A DNA stretch of 64,000 bases from Hepsetus odoe. Taxonomy: Eukaryota; Chordata; Actinopteri; Characiformes; Hepsetidae. The stretch spans positions 6,188,243 through 6,252,242 of the forward strand of contig CM029374.1 of the NCBI GenBank assembly GCA_017165825.1, given 5' to 3'. The notes beneath the pieces were generated by a model. It was not told where the DNA came from. It did no database searches and worked only from the letters and a program-made list of their open reading frames with translations. Of the stretch, positions 43,497 through 55,974 are shown in pieces. Made by a program: the position numbers and the translations under genes. The first letter of the stretch is position 1. Each line of letters opens with the position of its first letter.

Positions 43497-43743
43497 TTCT
43501 GCCTTTTTTGTCCCAAGTGGGGTCGCGGGGGAGTACTGGAGTGCTGGAGTCCATCCCAACTCACACAGGGCGAAGGATGGGGGACACACCCTGGACAGGT
43601 CGACAGCCCATCACAGGGAGGAGCATGACGGGGATGGCACCTTGCTCAAGGGCACCTTAGGGCAACCTATTGGGAAGGGGTTCAAACCCCCCGATCCCCC
43701 GAATATGCGGCCAAGGCCCTAACCACTAGGCCACCGCTGCCCC
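43497..43743 (-). repeat. SINE-1b
   Basis: Reverse complement: TTTGTCCCAAGTGGGGTCGC (tail), ACACCCTGGACAGGTCGACA, CTTGCTCAAGGGCACC, GGCCACCGCTGCCCC (head). It faces the SINE-1 dimer tail to tail. Confidence 0.88.
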
Positions 43744-44820
43744 CTGGTTCAGAAATATATCTAAATTTAAATGTAAAAGCCCTACATAAAGTTTAGAAAC
43801 ATCATTAGATTCATTTTCTTGTCTCTTCATCCCATAAAATCAGCCTTTCATATGATCACTTTGTGTGATATAAATGTTTGATTGGCTGCTTTGTGAAACT
43901 TAGTAGCTGCTAACAAGTAGCTGCTGTGTTTAAATTGTGCAGTTTTACATTTTGTAAGGCAAATGCACTTTTGTTTTTTTGAAAGCATTCACACAGTGCT
44001 GTAGTTAATACATAATGCTGGCAACTTTTATGCTGCATCAGTAGCAGAAATATATCTAGAAAGCTATACTATTGAAGGCAGTTTTCTTCTCTTGAGGGTG
44101 ACATGAAATGTTTTATAACAATATCAGGTAGTAAGGGAAAATCTATGTAAATGGTAGCAACATTCTCAGTAGGTTCTTTTTTCTGGAATAAATTGGGACT
44201 CTAATGGGAAACTTATATAATTTTCTGTATTTTCTACCATTTTTCTTTCTAAGGCCATACTTCCCAGCTCTGCTTGGGGAATTCATGTGACAGCAGCATT
44301 CTAAAATGCAGTGCCTCGCCGTCTCCCTCCAGCAATGTCCATACAGCTGACAGCTACTGTGTGAATGTGTGTGTTACTGTCTGAGCACATTATATTTGAT
44401 AACTGAGTGTTTGCCAATGCCAGGGCTATGGCAGACATTTTGTAACTAGAAAACCACAGGGAAATTTGCCTAAAACACACAGGCCTATTACTAGGGTACT
44501 CTGTGGCTTTTTCTTTTCTCTCCTTTTGTTTTCTCCACTAAAACGATGGTCCATCTTCAAGGGTTTCAATAGCTGTTGACTAGCCTTACCAAGTTATAGA
44601 ATTCTCTTACTCCTTTTTAAACTATAAGAACACATCCCAACCACTTTTAAAATCCCCTTGTGGAGAGATATCAGTGTATATTGCAGGCAGAGTAACACAC
44701 AGTTACAAATTGTCGTGAATTTCATGAAAAAAATGTATCATTGCAAAGTTAATATTTGTAGTCTTTTCATCATTATTTGGAAGGTAAAGGATAAATAAAT
44801 ACATTTTCTCGCTCCTTCAT
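43744..44820. other. AT-rich unique DNA
   Basis: No recognised feature. Confidence 0.4.
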
Positions 44821-44824
44821 TTTC

Positions 44825-45010
44825 TTAACTGCTCATCCTATTTAAGGGGAAAGGTGGAGATGGAGCCTATCCCAGCTCTCACCAGACGAAAGCAGGGGAC
44901 ATCCTGGACAGGTTGCCAGTACATTCCAGGGCAGAAACAGACAAACACATTCACACTCACAACTGGAGTAAACCCAGAGAGATGGGAAGAAGATGCAGAA
45001 AGAACTCAGA
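44825..45010 (-). repeat. fish interspersed repeat fragment, degraded
   Basis: AGCCTATCCCAGCTCTCACC, ACATCCTGGACAGGTTGCCA, GTAAACCCAGAGAGATGGGA. Same class as 36130-36330. Confidence 0.55.
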
Positions 45011-46690
45011 CCACCCCACCGAGGAATCTATCATAAATCAATGGCTTTGAATTCCTATGCATGCATATCCACTCTCAGAGCAAGAACAAAAAAGTTTAAA
45101 TTAATCAGGGCTTTATTGAACCTGCCTAGAAGAAGATGCCTTTTATCTATTTTAGAATTTGGAAGTCTTGCTAGAAAGATCACCTGGAGGTTCAATAGAA
45201 AGTCTGCAATTTGACTGGAGTTCTGTGATCAGGAGAGGCAAAGAGGGTTTAAAAAGAGGAACATCTAGACAGAAAAAAAAAAAACATATGCCCACAACAG
45301 AGGGTCTGAAATTTTAAGACCGTTTTAAAAGCCTATGGGTACAATGTTAAGATACAAGGCATCATGGATTTATCAAGATGCAGGAGACTCTGTCAGCTTA
45401 GTTTAGTCAAAAAGCTAAACCTGGGTTGAGCCGGATATACCAAACTTTCCTAGACATTGGCTCTCCAGGACAAACGTTCACTCCTAACCCTGTGGAGAAA
45501 AATAAAGAAGAGAGTTCAAAACAGGTGTTTGATAGTAGGAGCTTGAAGGATCTAGAGATTCTATTGGAGATCATTCTTGATTTTGCAACTCATCAAGCGT
45601 TAGCAGTCATTTCCATAAAGTTGGAAGACCATTTACCACAAAGTGGTAAATGCAGGGTTACCAAGAAATAAGACTCTGGTTTTTCATTTAATTTATCTTT
45701 GATGAGATTGTTGTTTTCTGAGACTTATTTCCTATTAATTAAAGGTACAATTTTACCATCTGTTACCATGTTGCAGCATCAGACGGAAATAATGAACTAC
45801 AAATATGTTTTACATTTAAGCTGAAACGAAGTTAAGAACTGTTCAAGTTGAACTTACAGACATGTAAGAGCCCATATGTCATGTGAACAAAAATTAGGCT
45901 GCTATCCAAGTTTCAGTGTTTTACTTAATAAAAAGATTAAAAGAACATGGAACTGGATCTTGCAGTGTATTATTTCAAAGACTTTCTAGGACCTGTACAT
46001 AAACTCTGTCATTCCAGATTAAACTCTCATTCTGATTCCTCCATATAAAAAAAAAAACAAAAACTATGACCTCACTCCACAGAATGCTTTTTGACTCTGA
46101 TAGCAATGAAGTAAAAAGCCTCCAATGCACTTAGTGGCTCTAATGAAATCAGTCCAGGAACGATAACAGAGTACATGTCACTTTTTGTTTACTTCTCTTC
46201 ATTTTCATCATGATGTATGCTGACCTTATATGGGCTTCATCAGTCAGTATGTTTTTCTCTGAGAGGGTGTTGTGTGGTGTGTCCTTCCCAGGCCTACACC
46301 AGTAAAACCGCACTGAAGTGTGAGTTTGAAATGAACTCCTGTCCTGAAATCAAATTTCTCACAATACTCAGACATGTATTACATTGAAAAATAATGTTGC
46401 ATGTATTGTTGAGGAACAATTCTCCAGGCTTCCTGAAATACAAAGTTTTTGCCTCTCATTTTCAGTCCAGCCCCTGTACCTGATGATTTTCAGGGGATTG
46501 TTTTTTGCTTGTTATGTCACAGTGAACTACATATAAATGATTTACGCGGAACAAAGTGTCAAACTTAAGGCTTGAAGAAGTGAAGAAACAAGTGATTCAA
46601 GATGACCATGTCACTGAAAACCCTTTATCTTTGTAGCGTGCCACTTTTTTTTTTTTTGTAGCCTGCCATTCACTTTTTTATTCTTTACTT
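45011..46690. other. AT-rich unique DNA
   Basis: About 1.7 kb. The 81-codon frame at 45426-45671 has no recognised motif. Nothing else is supported. Confidence 0.4.
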
Positions 46691-46692
46691 TA

Positions 46693-46701
46693 CTATATAT
46701 A

Positions 46702-46773
<72 letters not shown>

Positions 46774-47056
46774 GATGAAAGTGAAAAGGACAACCCTTGA
46801 CTTCGCGAGGTCAAAGCACAGCAGACAGTGAACCACAATGAAATTGGACCTCTGCATTTAACCCCTGCACACTCAAACACTGTGCAGCAGTGGGCAGCTA
46901 TTGAAAACGCCTGGGGAGCAGTGATGGGGATGGCACCTTGCTCAAGGGTACCTCAGGGCAACCCATTGGGAAGGGGTTCGAACCCCCAATCCTCCAATCA
47001 TGTGGCCAACGACCTAACCACTAGGCCACCGCTGCCCTATATATATGTATATATAT
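46693..47056. repeat. (TA)n microsatellite split by a SINE-1
   Basis: (TA)n at 46693-46769 resumes at 47038-47056 after the minus-strand SINE-1 at 46770-47037. Confidence 0.9.
46770..47037 (-). repeat. SINE-1 inserted in (TA)n
   Basis: GAAAGTGAAAAGGACAACCC ... TTGCTCAAGGGTACCTCAGG ... GGGTTCGAACCCCCAATCC ... GGCCACCGCTGCCC, full length in reverse complement. TA-rich flanks on both sides hide the target duplication. Confidence 0.9.
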
Positions 47057-48840
47057 CACACTGACAGATTTTTGGTATTACTTTACATTATACCGTTTAA
47101 CCCTTTTCAAACACTCTCCTGTTCCATTCTTTGGTGACATACTTCAGTAATTCAGTCTGGCTCTCAGTGAAACAGCCCGCTGTTCAAGAAAGCACAGCAG
47201 CATTAAAGTAAAGACTTAGCTGACAGGGCTAAATCTGTGCTTAAAAACAAAAGTGAATGAAACATACCGACTTAAGCTTATGATGTATCCCCCCTCGGTT
47301 TAATTGTGCTAGCTAAATACATGGGACTTAATCAAGCTTAAAAATAACAAACAAACAAATAAAACAGAAGTCCTCAGAGAACTCATTAGAGGCCTTGTCA
47401 AACTCCAAGAGACTACATAATTACCAACCGAAATAAAAATGCAAAGCTATTTTGTTTTTCTTTTCTTTCTCTTTCTGATTACTGCTGATCTAAGGTCATT
47501 GGAAGCCAAACTTTATCTTCTTTTATTTGAAAAGTTTGATTGAGCAATGGAAATTTCGCCCCAGAACATGCCGTCACCCCCTCTGCAAAAGTGAAATTGA
47601 ATCTTTCTCACATCTTCTTTTTGTTGCCAAAAGAACTCAAAAGTCTTGCGTCTGTACGTTGCACAAATAGAATATGAACAAGTGCTTATGCTGATGTGCT
47701 GGTATTGATTGAGGAGAAGAGAGCACAGAGAGAAGGGAGGAAAAAGAGAAAATTACATTGCTTACTTCTCTCATTAAAGAGAGAAAGTCAGCCCTGCTGA
47801 CAGCCAAATGAAAAGAGTTCAACCAAATTTCTATAAATAAATCTTTTTTGTCATTTTAATTACTGGCTCAACCATGCCTCAGACGAATGGCCAACCCATC
47901 AATCTTTAATTAAAGTCACGCATTGGAGATTTAGCCTGATGCTGTGGCTGATTGAAAAATAAGGGGAATGATATTTCTATTAGAGACTGTTTTATTAATA
48001 CCATGTCTGGGCTTTAAAAACCATGTCCAATCAAAGAGAAATGATAGACAGTTCTTACATTGCAGATTTAAGCTGCTTGAGATGCATGTGCTTTTTTTCC
48101 CCCTCTTATCCATGTTATCTTCTTACATCCATTTTTTAAGGAACACTGACTAGGCCTCATTTTTTCTGCCAGTTGTTACTTCAACACTGATCACATGGGT
48201 GGGCCGGACACAGAAACACACTCCAAATATGGCAACTGAAAGGCACGAACCGTGGGACGCCATCACTACGACATTACATAACTCTTACATCAAATCCCGT
48301 CATATGCAAAAGTTTAAACACCCTGACCAATTTGCATTTGCTAAGTGAAAGTAACACTAAAGGGAACAGACTTAAATATGAGTAAATGTTTCTGCCATTC
48401 TTTTGCAATTTATAGCAAAGTAAAAAAAAAAGTTTAAAAATGATATCTTTTTTCTGAAATAAAATCAAGAACTTTAAAAATAACTGATAAATGACACACA
48501 CACACACACACCACACATTTAAAATCATATTGTATTGCTAAAACTGAACTTGTATTGTCTTACATGCGGCTCAGTTACTACACATGATAAGTCGTTTATT
48601 TGAACCTTACATTTACAGATATATAAACACCCAGTGATGCCTCTCCACACTAGTGTGAATCCTGCAGGAACATTTACTCTTTTCTGATGGATAACCTGCA
48701 CTTTTCAAGTCTGCAAATGTAGGTCTTAGTCTAGACACTTCCAAAACAGTAAGATAGCTTGAGGAACGGATTGCATCATGCCACAGAAAGTTTCCCAACT
48801 TTGCCAAATTCTACATCTCTGTTTTAATCTATTGTGCCTC
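47057..48840. other. AT-rich unique DNA
   Basis: No gene is recognised. A short (CA)n lies at about 48496-48512. The part at 47690-48000 lacks repeat signatures and could be conserved non-coding sequence, but this is untested. Confidence 0.4.
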
Positions 48841-48842
48841 GC

Positions 48843-48844
<2 letters not shown>

Positions 48845-48897
<53 letters not shown>

Positions 48898-49298
48898 NNN
48901 NNNNNNNNNNNNNNNNNNNNNNNNNNNNNNNNNNNNNNNNNNNNNNNNNNNNNNNNNNNNNNNNNNNNNNNNNNNNNNNNNNNNNNNNNNNNNNNNNNNN
49001 NNNNNNNNNNNNNNNNNNNNNNNNNNNNNNNNNNNNNNNNNNNNNNNNNNNNNNNNNNNNNNNNNNNNNNNNNNNNNNNNNNNNNNNNNNNNNNNNNNNN
49101 NNNNNNNNNNNNNNNNNNNNNNNNNNNNNNNNNNNNNNNNNNNNNNNNNNNNNNNNNNNNNNNNNNNNNNNNNNNNNNNNNNNNNNNNNNNNNNNNNNNN
49201 NNNNNNNNNNNNNNNNNNNNNNNNNNNNNNNNNNNNNNNNNNNNNNNNNNNNNNNNNNNNNNNNNNNNNNNNNNNNNNNNNNNNNNNNNNNNNNNNNG

Positions 49299-49353
<55 letters not shown>
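48845..49353. repeat. (GA)n microsatellite containing a 400-base assembly gap
   Basis: (GA)n at 48845-48897, N at 48898-49297 (exactly 400), (GA)n again at 49298-49353. The long RE/SL open frames here are artefacts of the dinucleotide and the Ns. The true tract length is unknown. Confidence 0.97.
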
Positions 49354-49355
<2 letters not shown>

Positions 49356-49446
49356 TCTTGCAAAACATAACGAAATGAGCAATGGCTCGGTTTTGCACAG
49401 TACTGTAAATGTAGTCCATAGAAACCTTTCACATAGTTGCATTTTA

Positions 49447-49672
49447 GTGAAAGTAACTATTCTTTTCATTGTGAAACGCAGCACAGCACAACACAATGAA
49501 ATTCAATCTCTGCATTACACCCGTACACACATGTGCAGCAGGAGGCAGCTATTGAAAGCACCCATGGAGCAGTGACAGGGATGGTACCTTGCACAAGGGT
49601 ACCTCAGGGCAACCTACCAGTGAGGGAATTGAACCCACAATCTTCTGATCCGGGGGCCAACTCCATAACCCC
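49447..49672 (-). repeat. SINE-1
   Basis: AGTGAAAGTAACTATTCTTT ... TTGCACAAGGGTACCTCAGG ... AACCCACAATCTTCTG, reverse complement; the end of the head is degraded. Confidence 0.85.
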
Positions 49673-49708
49673 TAACCTAACTAAATAATCTAGAAACAAA
49701 TACTTTAA

Positions 49709-49946
49709 GGCGGTGGGCGCATGATCGGAGGATCAGGGGTTCGACCCCTTCCCAGTAGGTTGCCCTGAGGTACCCTTGAGCAAGGTGCCGTCCCCGTCAT
49801 TGCTCCCCAGGCGCTTTCAATAGCTGTCCACTGCTGCACGGTGTTTGAGTGTGCATGGGTTAAATGCAGAGGTCCAATTTCGTTGTGGTTCACTGTCTGC
49901 TGTGCTGTGACCTCACAATGACAAGGGTTGTCACTTTCACTTTTTA
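49709..49946 (+). repeat. SINE-1, A-box region truncated
   Basis: GGCGGTGGGCGCATGATCGG, GGGGTTCGACCCC B-box, GAGGTACCCTTGAGCAAGG, tail GGTTGTCACTTTCACTT. Confidence 0.87.
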
Positions 49947-49970
49947 AATACACTTTTGATTAATTGTATA

Positions 49971-50850
49971 CAGTGGGGAAAATAAATATTGAACACGTCA
50001 AAGTTTTTCTCAGCTTCTAAAAGATTCTGAAATGTTGTGCAGCAAACTTTAAATGAACTTCAATATGCCTTTTCTTCAGCACCTTTCTGATAAATCTTTC
50101 GACTCCTCTTTCAGAAATCTTGTGAGGAGCACCTGCTCGTGGCTGGTTTATGGTCAGATGATGTTCTTTCCACTTTTGGATTAGGACCCCAAAGGTGCTC
50201 ACTGGAACATTCAGAAGCTTTGAAATGTGTCTGTAGCCAATGCCAATGTGAAGGTCTTGAGAGAGCTCGTTGCTTTCATTAGATGGTAATAAGGAACCCT
50301 TTTATAGGCCATCAAGTGGGCAGCGGTGGCCTAGCGGTTAAGGTGTTAGCCGCATGATCGGAGGATTGGGGGTTCAAACCCCTTTCCAATAGGTTGCCCT
50401 GAGGTACCCTTGAGCAAGGTACCGTCACCATCACTGCTCCCTGGGCGCTTTCATTAGCTGCCCACTGCTGCATGGGTTAAATGCAGAGGTCCAATTTTGT
50501 TGTGGTTCATGTGTGCTGTGCCGTGACCTTGCAATGACAAGGGTTGTCACTTTCAATTAGGACTAAACCAGCTGACATTAATTAGCAACAATAGGGGTCA
50601 GGATTGCTATCAAAATAGTGACAGATTTCAACTGCTTTCTTGGGTTTGCAAGCCTTTTTGCACCTTTTCTTCATGTGTTCAATAGTTTCACAATAGTGTC
50701 ATTCCACTTTACTACACATAACTTCCTTTATGGACTTATTTGTGTTGATTTCTTTGTATGGATTGCATGGATTATGTGCGTTGTTACCGACATCTGGTTT
50801 AAATTTCATGTCAATAGCCCATTAGAAATATATTTACTGAGAAAACATTG
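49971..50850 (-). mobile_element. Tc1-like transposon remnant with a nested SINE-1
   Basis: The left end CAGTGGGGAAAATAAATATT follows TA. The minus strand encodes a Tc1 helix-turn-helix region: STFGVLIQKWKEHH, PRAGAPHKISERGVERFIRK. The right part (50570-50850: CAGCTGACATTAATTAGCAA, TTCATGTGTTCAATAG, AGAAATATATTTACTGAGAA) matches the far end of the same family. The catalytic domain is missing. The SINE-1 at 50326-50556 lies inside. Confidence 0.78.
50326..50556 (+). repeat. SINE-1 nested in Tc1 remnant
   Basis: GGGCAGCGGTGGCCTAGCGG head, GGGTTCAAACCCC, GAGGTACCCTTGAGCAAGG, GGGTTGTCACTTTCA end; transposon sequence on both sides. Confidence 0.9.
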
Positions 50851-51062
50851 ATGGTGACCCCATTTTGCCACATTCTGAGGAAGAACTGTCATTGCCCCAG
50901 GTCAGCTTTACATGGGGTCATTGACAACAAGACAGCAAATAAGCAAGCACATTGTAACACTTTACAAACTCACCAAACACACGCACATTCAGGTAATTGT
51001 AGTAAAACCTGAAAAAGGTTAACTTTATTTTGTGACAGATTCATGGCTCTTATATCCATGAG

Positions 51063-51305
51063 TGAAAGTGAAGTGAAAGTGACTAATTGCCATTGTGAAA
51101 CACAACACAGCACACAGGGATCCACAACCAAATGCTTCCTCTGCATTTGACCGATACACTTTTGTGCAGCAGGGGAGCAGTGATGGGGATGGTACCTTGC
51201 TCAAGGGTACCTTAGGGCAACCTACTGCTTAGGGATTCAAACCAACAACTAATCAAATCAAACAATCCTGGGGACAACTCCCTAATCTCTAGCACACTAA
51301 TGCCC
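51063..51305 (-). repeat. SINE-1
   Basis: GTGAAAGTGAAGTGAAAGTG ... TTGCTCAAGGGTACCTTAGG ... ATTCAAACCAACAACTAATC ... AATGCCCC, reverse complement. Confidence 0.87.
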
Positions 51306-51575
51306 CAATGCAAAAACAATGCAAATAATGCAAAAACACTAATTTTACAGAACTCTGTGACCATCTGAAAAAAATTGACTTTATAAAAGCAATAGAACAC
51401 TCAATGTTTGACTTATCCTAAATAATATGGCTTAAAATAAATAATAATCTTTGGTTAATCTGCAATCAAATGATAAATTATTCATAAATGTTAAGGCACT
51501 TTACTGCGGGTGAAAATCTTTGACCTCACTATTTCTCAGTTATGGTAATACTTGTTGAGGTGAATACACCTGATG

Positions 51576-51872
51576 TCAAGTCAAGTCAAGTCAAGTAGGA
51601 TTTTATTGTCATTTCAGCCATATACACAGTACACAGTGAAACGAAATAACGTTCCTCCAGGACCCTGGTGCTACACACAAGACAAGACACAAGACGAGAC
51701 ACAAGACAACATAAGACACAACACAGGGCAACAAGTGCAAGACAAGACAGACAACAACAGACGGCACGACAGACAGTACATTCATCCGTGGAGGGCTGCA
51801 GTGTTGTGGAACAAAGCAGCCCAGGTAGATTATGTGTAGCAGTGTGGTGGAGCGATGTTACTGAATTTAAAG
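51576..51872 (-). mobile_element. LINE-A 3' UTR only (5'-truncated)
   Basis: Begins with four TCAAG repeats (51576-51595), then TAGGATTTTATTGTCATTTC, AACGTTCCTCCAGGACCC and ACAAGACAAGACACAAG; ends at TGAATTTAAAG. Flanked by tgatg on both sides (51571-51575; 51873-51877). About 300 bases, no coding sequence. Confidence 0.9.
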
Positions 51873-51879
51873 TGATGTA

Positions 51880-53060
51880 CAGCTAATGAAACAGTTAAGC
51901 AACAAAAAAAAATGAAATTCATTTCATTTATAGATTTCTCATATTGCAAAGAACATCTCCTAAAACATCTCCTCATTTGTCTGCAGGGTGAGTATGGGAT
52001 CAAACAGATCTGTCAGACATTAGTTGGCAGCAGGTCAAAAAATGAAGGGTCATTCGTCAGTGATTTCATTAACCATATTAGATCAAAAGCTGCCAAGCAG
52101 GCAGGTGGTCTCTGAGCTAAAAAAAACTACTACTCCCTGCATTGATTTAAGCAGACATTAATTAATCTGCTTACCATTCATCCATCCTTATTCACTAGGT
52201 GTAGATTTCAGAGTATTCTCAGCAGAGACTAGTATTGCGCTAGTCAGGGTTGAGAGAGCAGGACAGCTCAAATTAGATCTTGGAAAATGAGCTCAGGACT
52301 GAACCCTGGTGATGATATTTTGATGTGTGTGGCTTACCTCACTCTCCTGTCCCCAGATATGCTGCAGGCCTATTGGTCAATTAGCCTCCAGGCAGACCTG
52401 AATAGAGTGCCATTACTCTCTCTTTCTCTTCATAAAAAAGCAGATAATGAAGGAAGCTGAGTGGAGCGCTTCTAACTACCTCTGCACACTAGGCCCAATC
52501 ACTCCAAATCTCCATGGAGCATTGTAATAGCTCATCCGTGCAGTAATGAAGACTAATCTGACTGTCTGCATCTGCTTGACTGAGGAGAGATGCTCCACTA
52601 AAGGAGAGAGAAGATCCAACCTTCACCTTCTGATGCTCCATCTTCCTGAGTGTGTTTTCCCCTCTACAGTCTTACAATCACTCCGTAAGCCTCAGTACAT
52701 ATGGAAAGAACTTTCAGAGTGTTGAGAGCAAGGGAAAAGAGTGACCTACTTCATACATCACTGAAGATCACTCTTGAACTCAATGACTCTCAACAAAAAG
52801 GCACAACTCCTGCAATTGTGGAGTTGGAGGTGCTGCCCAGATGTTCCACGGATGCATAGTGGAGGGCTCACGACACTCAATGCCTGGTACTTCACTCTCG
52901 CTAACTGAAGGTATTCCTGAGAAGAGATATATGATAAAAGGTCAAATCCATGCATCGCAGAAGACAAGAAATGGAAACAGATGATCCGCTGTGGTGACAC
53001 CTAAACAGGAGAAGCCAACAGAAGAAGAAGATTGTTTCAGAAGAAGATTGTTTCAAAACA
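51880..53060. other. unique DNA, no supported gene
   Basis: The frame at 51956-52115 follows an acceptor-like TTTGTCTGCAG but has no recognisable domain. The part at 52200-52620 is relatively balanced in composition and non-repetitive. Confidence 0.35.
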
Positions 53061-53063
53061 AAA

Positions 53064-53120
53064 AAAGTGAAAGTGAAAGTGACAACCCTCGTTATTGCGA
53101 GGTCACAGCACAGCACACCA
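53064..53120 (-). repeat. SINE-1 tail fragment
   Basis: AAAGTGAAAGTGAAAGTGAC then AACCCTCGTTATTGCGAGGT and CACAGCACAGCACACC: only the 3' end of a SINE-1 in reverse complement. It abuts the hairpin at 53132. Confidence 0.8.
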
Positions 53121-53131
53121 TCACATTAAAC

Positions 53132-53170
53132 ATTAAATGGTGTCCATCATATTCATGGACACCATTTAAT
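53132..53170. repeat. perfect 16-bp inverted repeat (hairpin)
   Basis: Arms ATTAAATGGTGTCCAT (53132-53147) and ATGGACACCATTTAAT (53155-53170) are perfect reverse complements, separated by the 7-base loop catattc. Confidence 0.93.
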
Positions 53171-54670
53171 CCATGAATAAATCCCTTTAACTGCATTGTA
53201 ATCAAAACACACTTGAGATCATACTGTGCCCTGGATCCATGTGTATTGCAGTACTGTGGGTACCAGTTTCTCTTGTGTATCACTGTAAAACTTTAGATTA
53301 ATCTTAATACATCTTGATTCATCTTATATAGCTGGATTGACCATTTCAGACATGAACAGAAAGCCTGAAGCTCAGGCCAGTAAAATAACACTGACTGAAG
53401 ATAAGCTTGAGCATATTCTCTGACACATAGCTGGCCATGTTGGACATTGCGCTTTGTTTTCTTTTTTACAGGAAACCATCCCTTTAGATAATAAAGTAGG
53501 GACAAATTTCTGCACAGAACAATTTTCTGCCTGCTGTACTTTCTGTTGTGGTATAATTTACAAAACCCTTGGCAAGATATTTCCCCTGGTGAGCTTTCTG
53601 ACAGTGAAGAGAATGTATTACCTGCTTTGGCATCAGGTGATGAAGTTGTATATGAGATTCAATAAACCAGACATGTTCGTGAATGACAGAAAGTTGGACT
53701 GAACATAAATAAAGGGCAAAGGGGAGTCACTTGATGACTTGATGGCTGCTCCCCGCAACCCATCATTATACCTATTTTGCTTTTCTGAGTTTTGTCTTTT
53801 TGTTTTTTTGAAAAATGTGTGCAACCTCAAATAGGAAAATTTTCTTTGTTAAAAAAAAAAAAAAAAAACACCTTCCCCCATGATGCTTTAATGGCAGTGC
53901 AACATGTACTCTTGTTTTTTTTTTTTTTTTCTTATTTGTCTTATTGTCTTATTTTCAGCATCTTTAGTATTTTCTATTTTAAATTCAATGCAATTGTTTT
54001 GTTGTTGGGAGAGAAGAGGTGTGATGTAGGACAAAAGCATTAACAGACATTTTCAGATAAAGGATAAAAACAGTACAGAAACAGATGTACAGTATAACCA
54101 AATTATTAGTCAAAATTCAGATACATTTCTATTCTATTGGAACAAGGACGTTTCGTTTTTGTAAACATTTATAATCCTTGAGTTTTCCTATTGCGCTAAA
54201 GCCATTCTTTTGGTAAATGTTGTTTGGCTTAGTGTCATTTCAGCTCCATGTCTTGTCATGAAACCTCAAGCAGGATGAAAGCATCTCCTAAATAAGTAAG
54301 ATAACTTTATAAGCAGCTGAAAGAAATGCGGCCTCCCACAGGCATTATACAAAACCCCTACAGAGTATATACTCACCCATGACTGTGGTTTGCTTCTGCA
54401 TCTTCCCAGACATAGGCAAGCTACTGTGAATGATCAACTTTTCTGAAAAGATGAGGGACTGCCTCTCCATTCCATGACTCAGGAGCACAAAATGAAGTCA
54501 ATTTTAGTCATTTATATAGCTGTTTATCACGGAATTTTGACAATGTAGAGCATGGCTCAATGTATCATGGTCTTCTTAATCATTTAGTAATGAGAGGAGT
54601 AACTGAGTAACTGCAAATGAGTAGTGAGAAACCCTGAAAACCCATAAACTGAAAGATTGAGCAGGCCTTG
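53171..54670. other. AT-rich unique DNA
   Basis: Poly-A (53852-53869) and poly-T (53918-53931) runs; no recognised gene. Confidence 0.4.
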
Positions 54671-54674
54671 TTTT

Positions 54675-54858
54675 GAAGCGGTGACCTAGTGGTTAGGGAG
54701 TTGGCCCCAGCATCAGAAAGTCGTGGGTTCAAATCCCAGACCAGTAATTTGCAAGGTATCGTCCCCATCACTGCTCCCCGGGTGCTTTCAATAGCTGCCC
54801 CCTGCTGCGCGTGTGAGTCTATGGGTAAAATGCAGAGGTAGAATATTCACTTTTCAAA
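54675..54858 (+). repeat. SINE-1, internally deleted
   Basis: GAAGCGGTGACCTAGTGGTT head, GGGTTCAAATCCC B-box. The GAGGTACCCTTGA part of the body is lost, leaving TTTGCAAGGTATCGTCCCC. Tail ATATTCACTTTTC. Confidence 0.85.
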
Positions 54859-54896
54859 AGAACAAGTGATTTTGCCACCTAGATATTTTTTCTATC

Positions 54897-55036
54897 TGGG
54901 GCAGCACAACCGCCCTGCCTGGGGAATGAAGGATTAAGTGCCTTACCCACGATGCTACCAGGTATACTCAGTCAGTTCTGGGATTTGAAACTATAAACTT
55001 CCAGCACTGGCCTACTGGCCTTTCGGTTGCTGGGAA
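54897..55036 (-). repeat. possible tRNA-derived SINE remnant of another family
   Basis: GGATTAAGTGCCTTACCCAC, then GGGATTTGAAACTATAAACT (B-box-like in reverse complement) and CACTGGCCTACTGGCC. The order resembles a V-SINE-like tRNA head. Diverged. Confidence 0.4.
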
Positions 55037-55402
55037 ATAACAAAAAAATATGCCAAAGTCTGTCAACACCTCCTCATTTATGGTTTGGAAATTTGCTGCT
55101 GGTTCTGAAACCAATAACATCTCCTAATTTCAGTAACAGTGGTAACAATAGTAGCAGTAACAGTAACTAACAGTAGTTAACAATGTAGACTCCATTGCAC
55201 AAGCGATCTAACTAGCTGATACAAACAAAAAGAAAGTTTTAGTAGCTATAGTTCTTTAGAATCGTATAGATAAGCAAATAGACATAAATTCATAGTGGTG
55301 TGCATTTGGATTCGTTCATTGCACTGCTATTTTAAAGAGTCCACCTTATGCCACAATAATGAATACGTAAATTACATTGATCAATGTGCCATGGCACCTG
55401 TC

Positions 55403-55640
55403 AAGAGTGGAAGCCAGCTGTGGCCTGCTGGCTAGAGATGAGTGCTTGTACCCAGCTGGTTGCAAATACTGAATAGCGGGTGGTCGGGTGAACAGTGCTG
55501 TTCTACTCCTACTCACTCAGATAAGACACTCAACCCCACAACTGCCCAATGTGTAAGGTGTGCAGTCCGCTACTTCTGGGCTGCTTTTACTGCCACTGTA
55601 GGATGGGTTAAATACTTTGGGTAAATACACATTGTTTACA
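55403..55640 (+). repeat. possible tRNA-derived SINE, third family
   Basis: AGCTGTGGCCTGCTGGCTAG (A-box-like), CTGGTTGCAAATA (B-box-like), AGACACTCAACCCCACAACTG and GGATGGGTTAAATACTTTGG. The layout is that of a fish tRNA-SINE, but it matches neither SINE-1 nor SINE-2. Confidence 0.45.
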
Positions 55641-55974
55641 GTGCACTCCAATGAGTTGGGATCAAAAGAGAATGGTCAGTCCCTGAAGCTGATTAGTAGG
55701 ATGCAGTAAATTGGGCAGGCATAAAGATCTGAGCAACTTTAACAAGCAGAATCATATCATGTGGATGGCTGTGTGTGCATGTGTGTACATGTGAATCACC
55801 AGTATACACTCTGGGAAGAAAGCCAGCTTAGGCATCATGATGCTCTGAACCAAGAATCATTCAGGCCAAGGATCAAGCCTGCTCTCTCCTTTTATACCCC
55901 CATGTCTTTCTTCTCTTCGCCACTGCAGTTTCTCTGGTGGGCATTTTTGCTCGTCAAAACCAGTGACTCATTCC

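Noticed and set aside
48726..49575. Long RE- and SL-repeat frames across the N gap
   Set aside because: Products of (GA)n and of unknown bases; not genes.
51956..52115. Exon-like frame after TTTGTCTGCAG
   Set aside because: No recognisable protein similarity and the context is otherwise non-coding; weaker than the 19.7 kb candidate.
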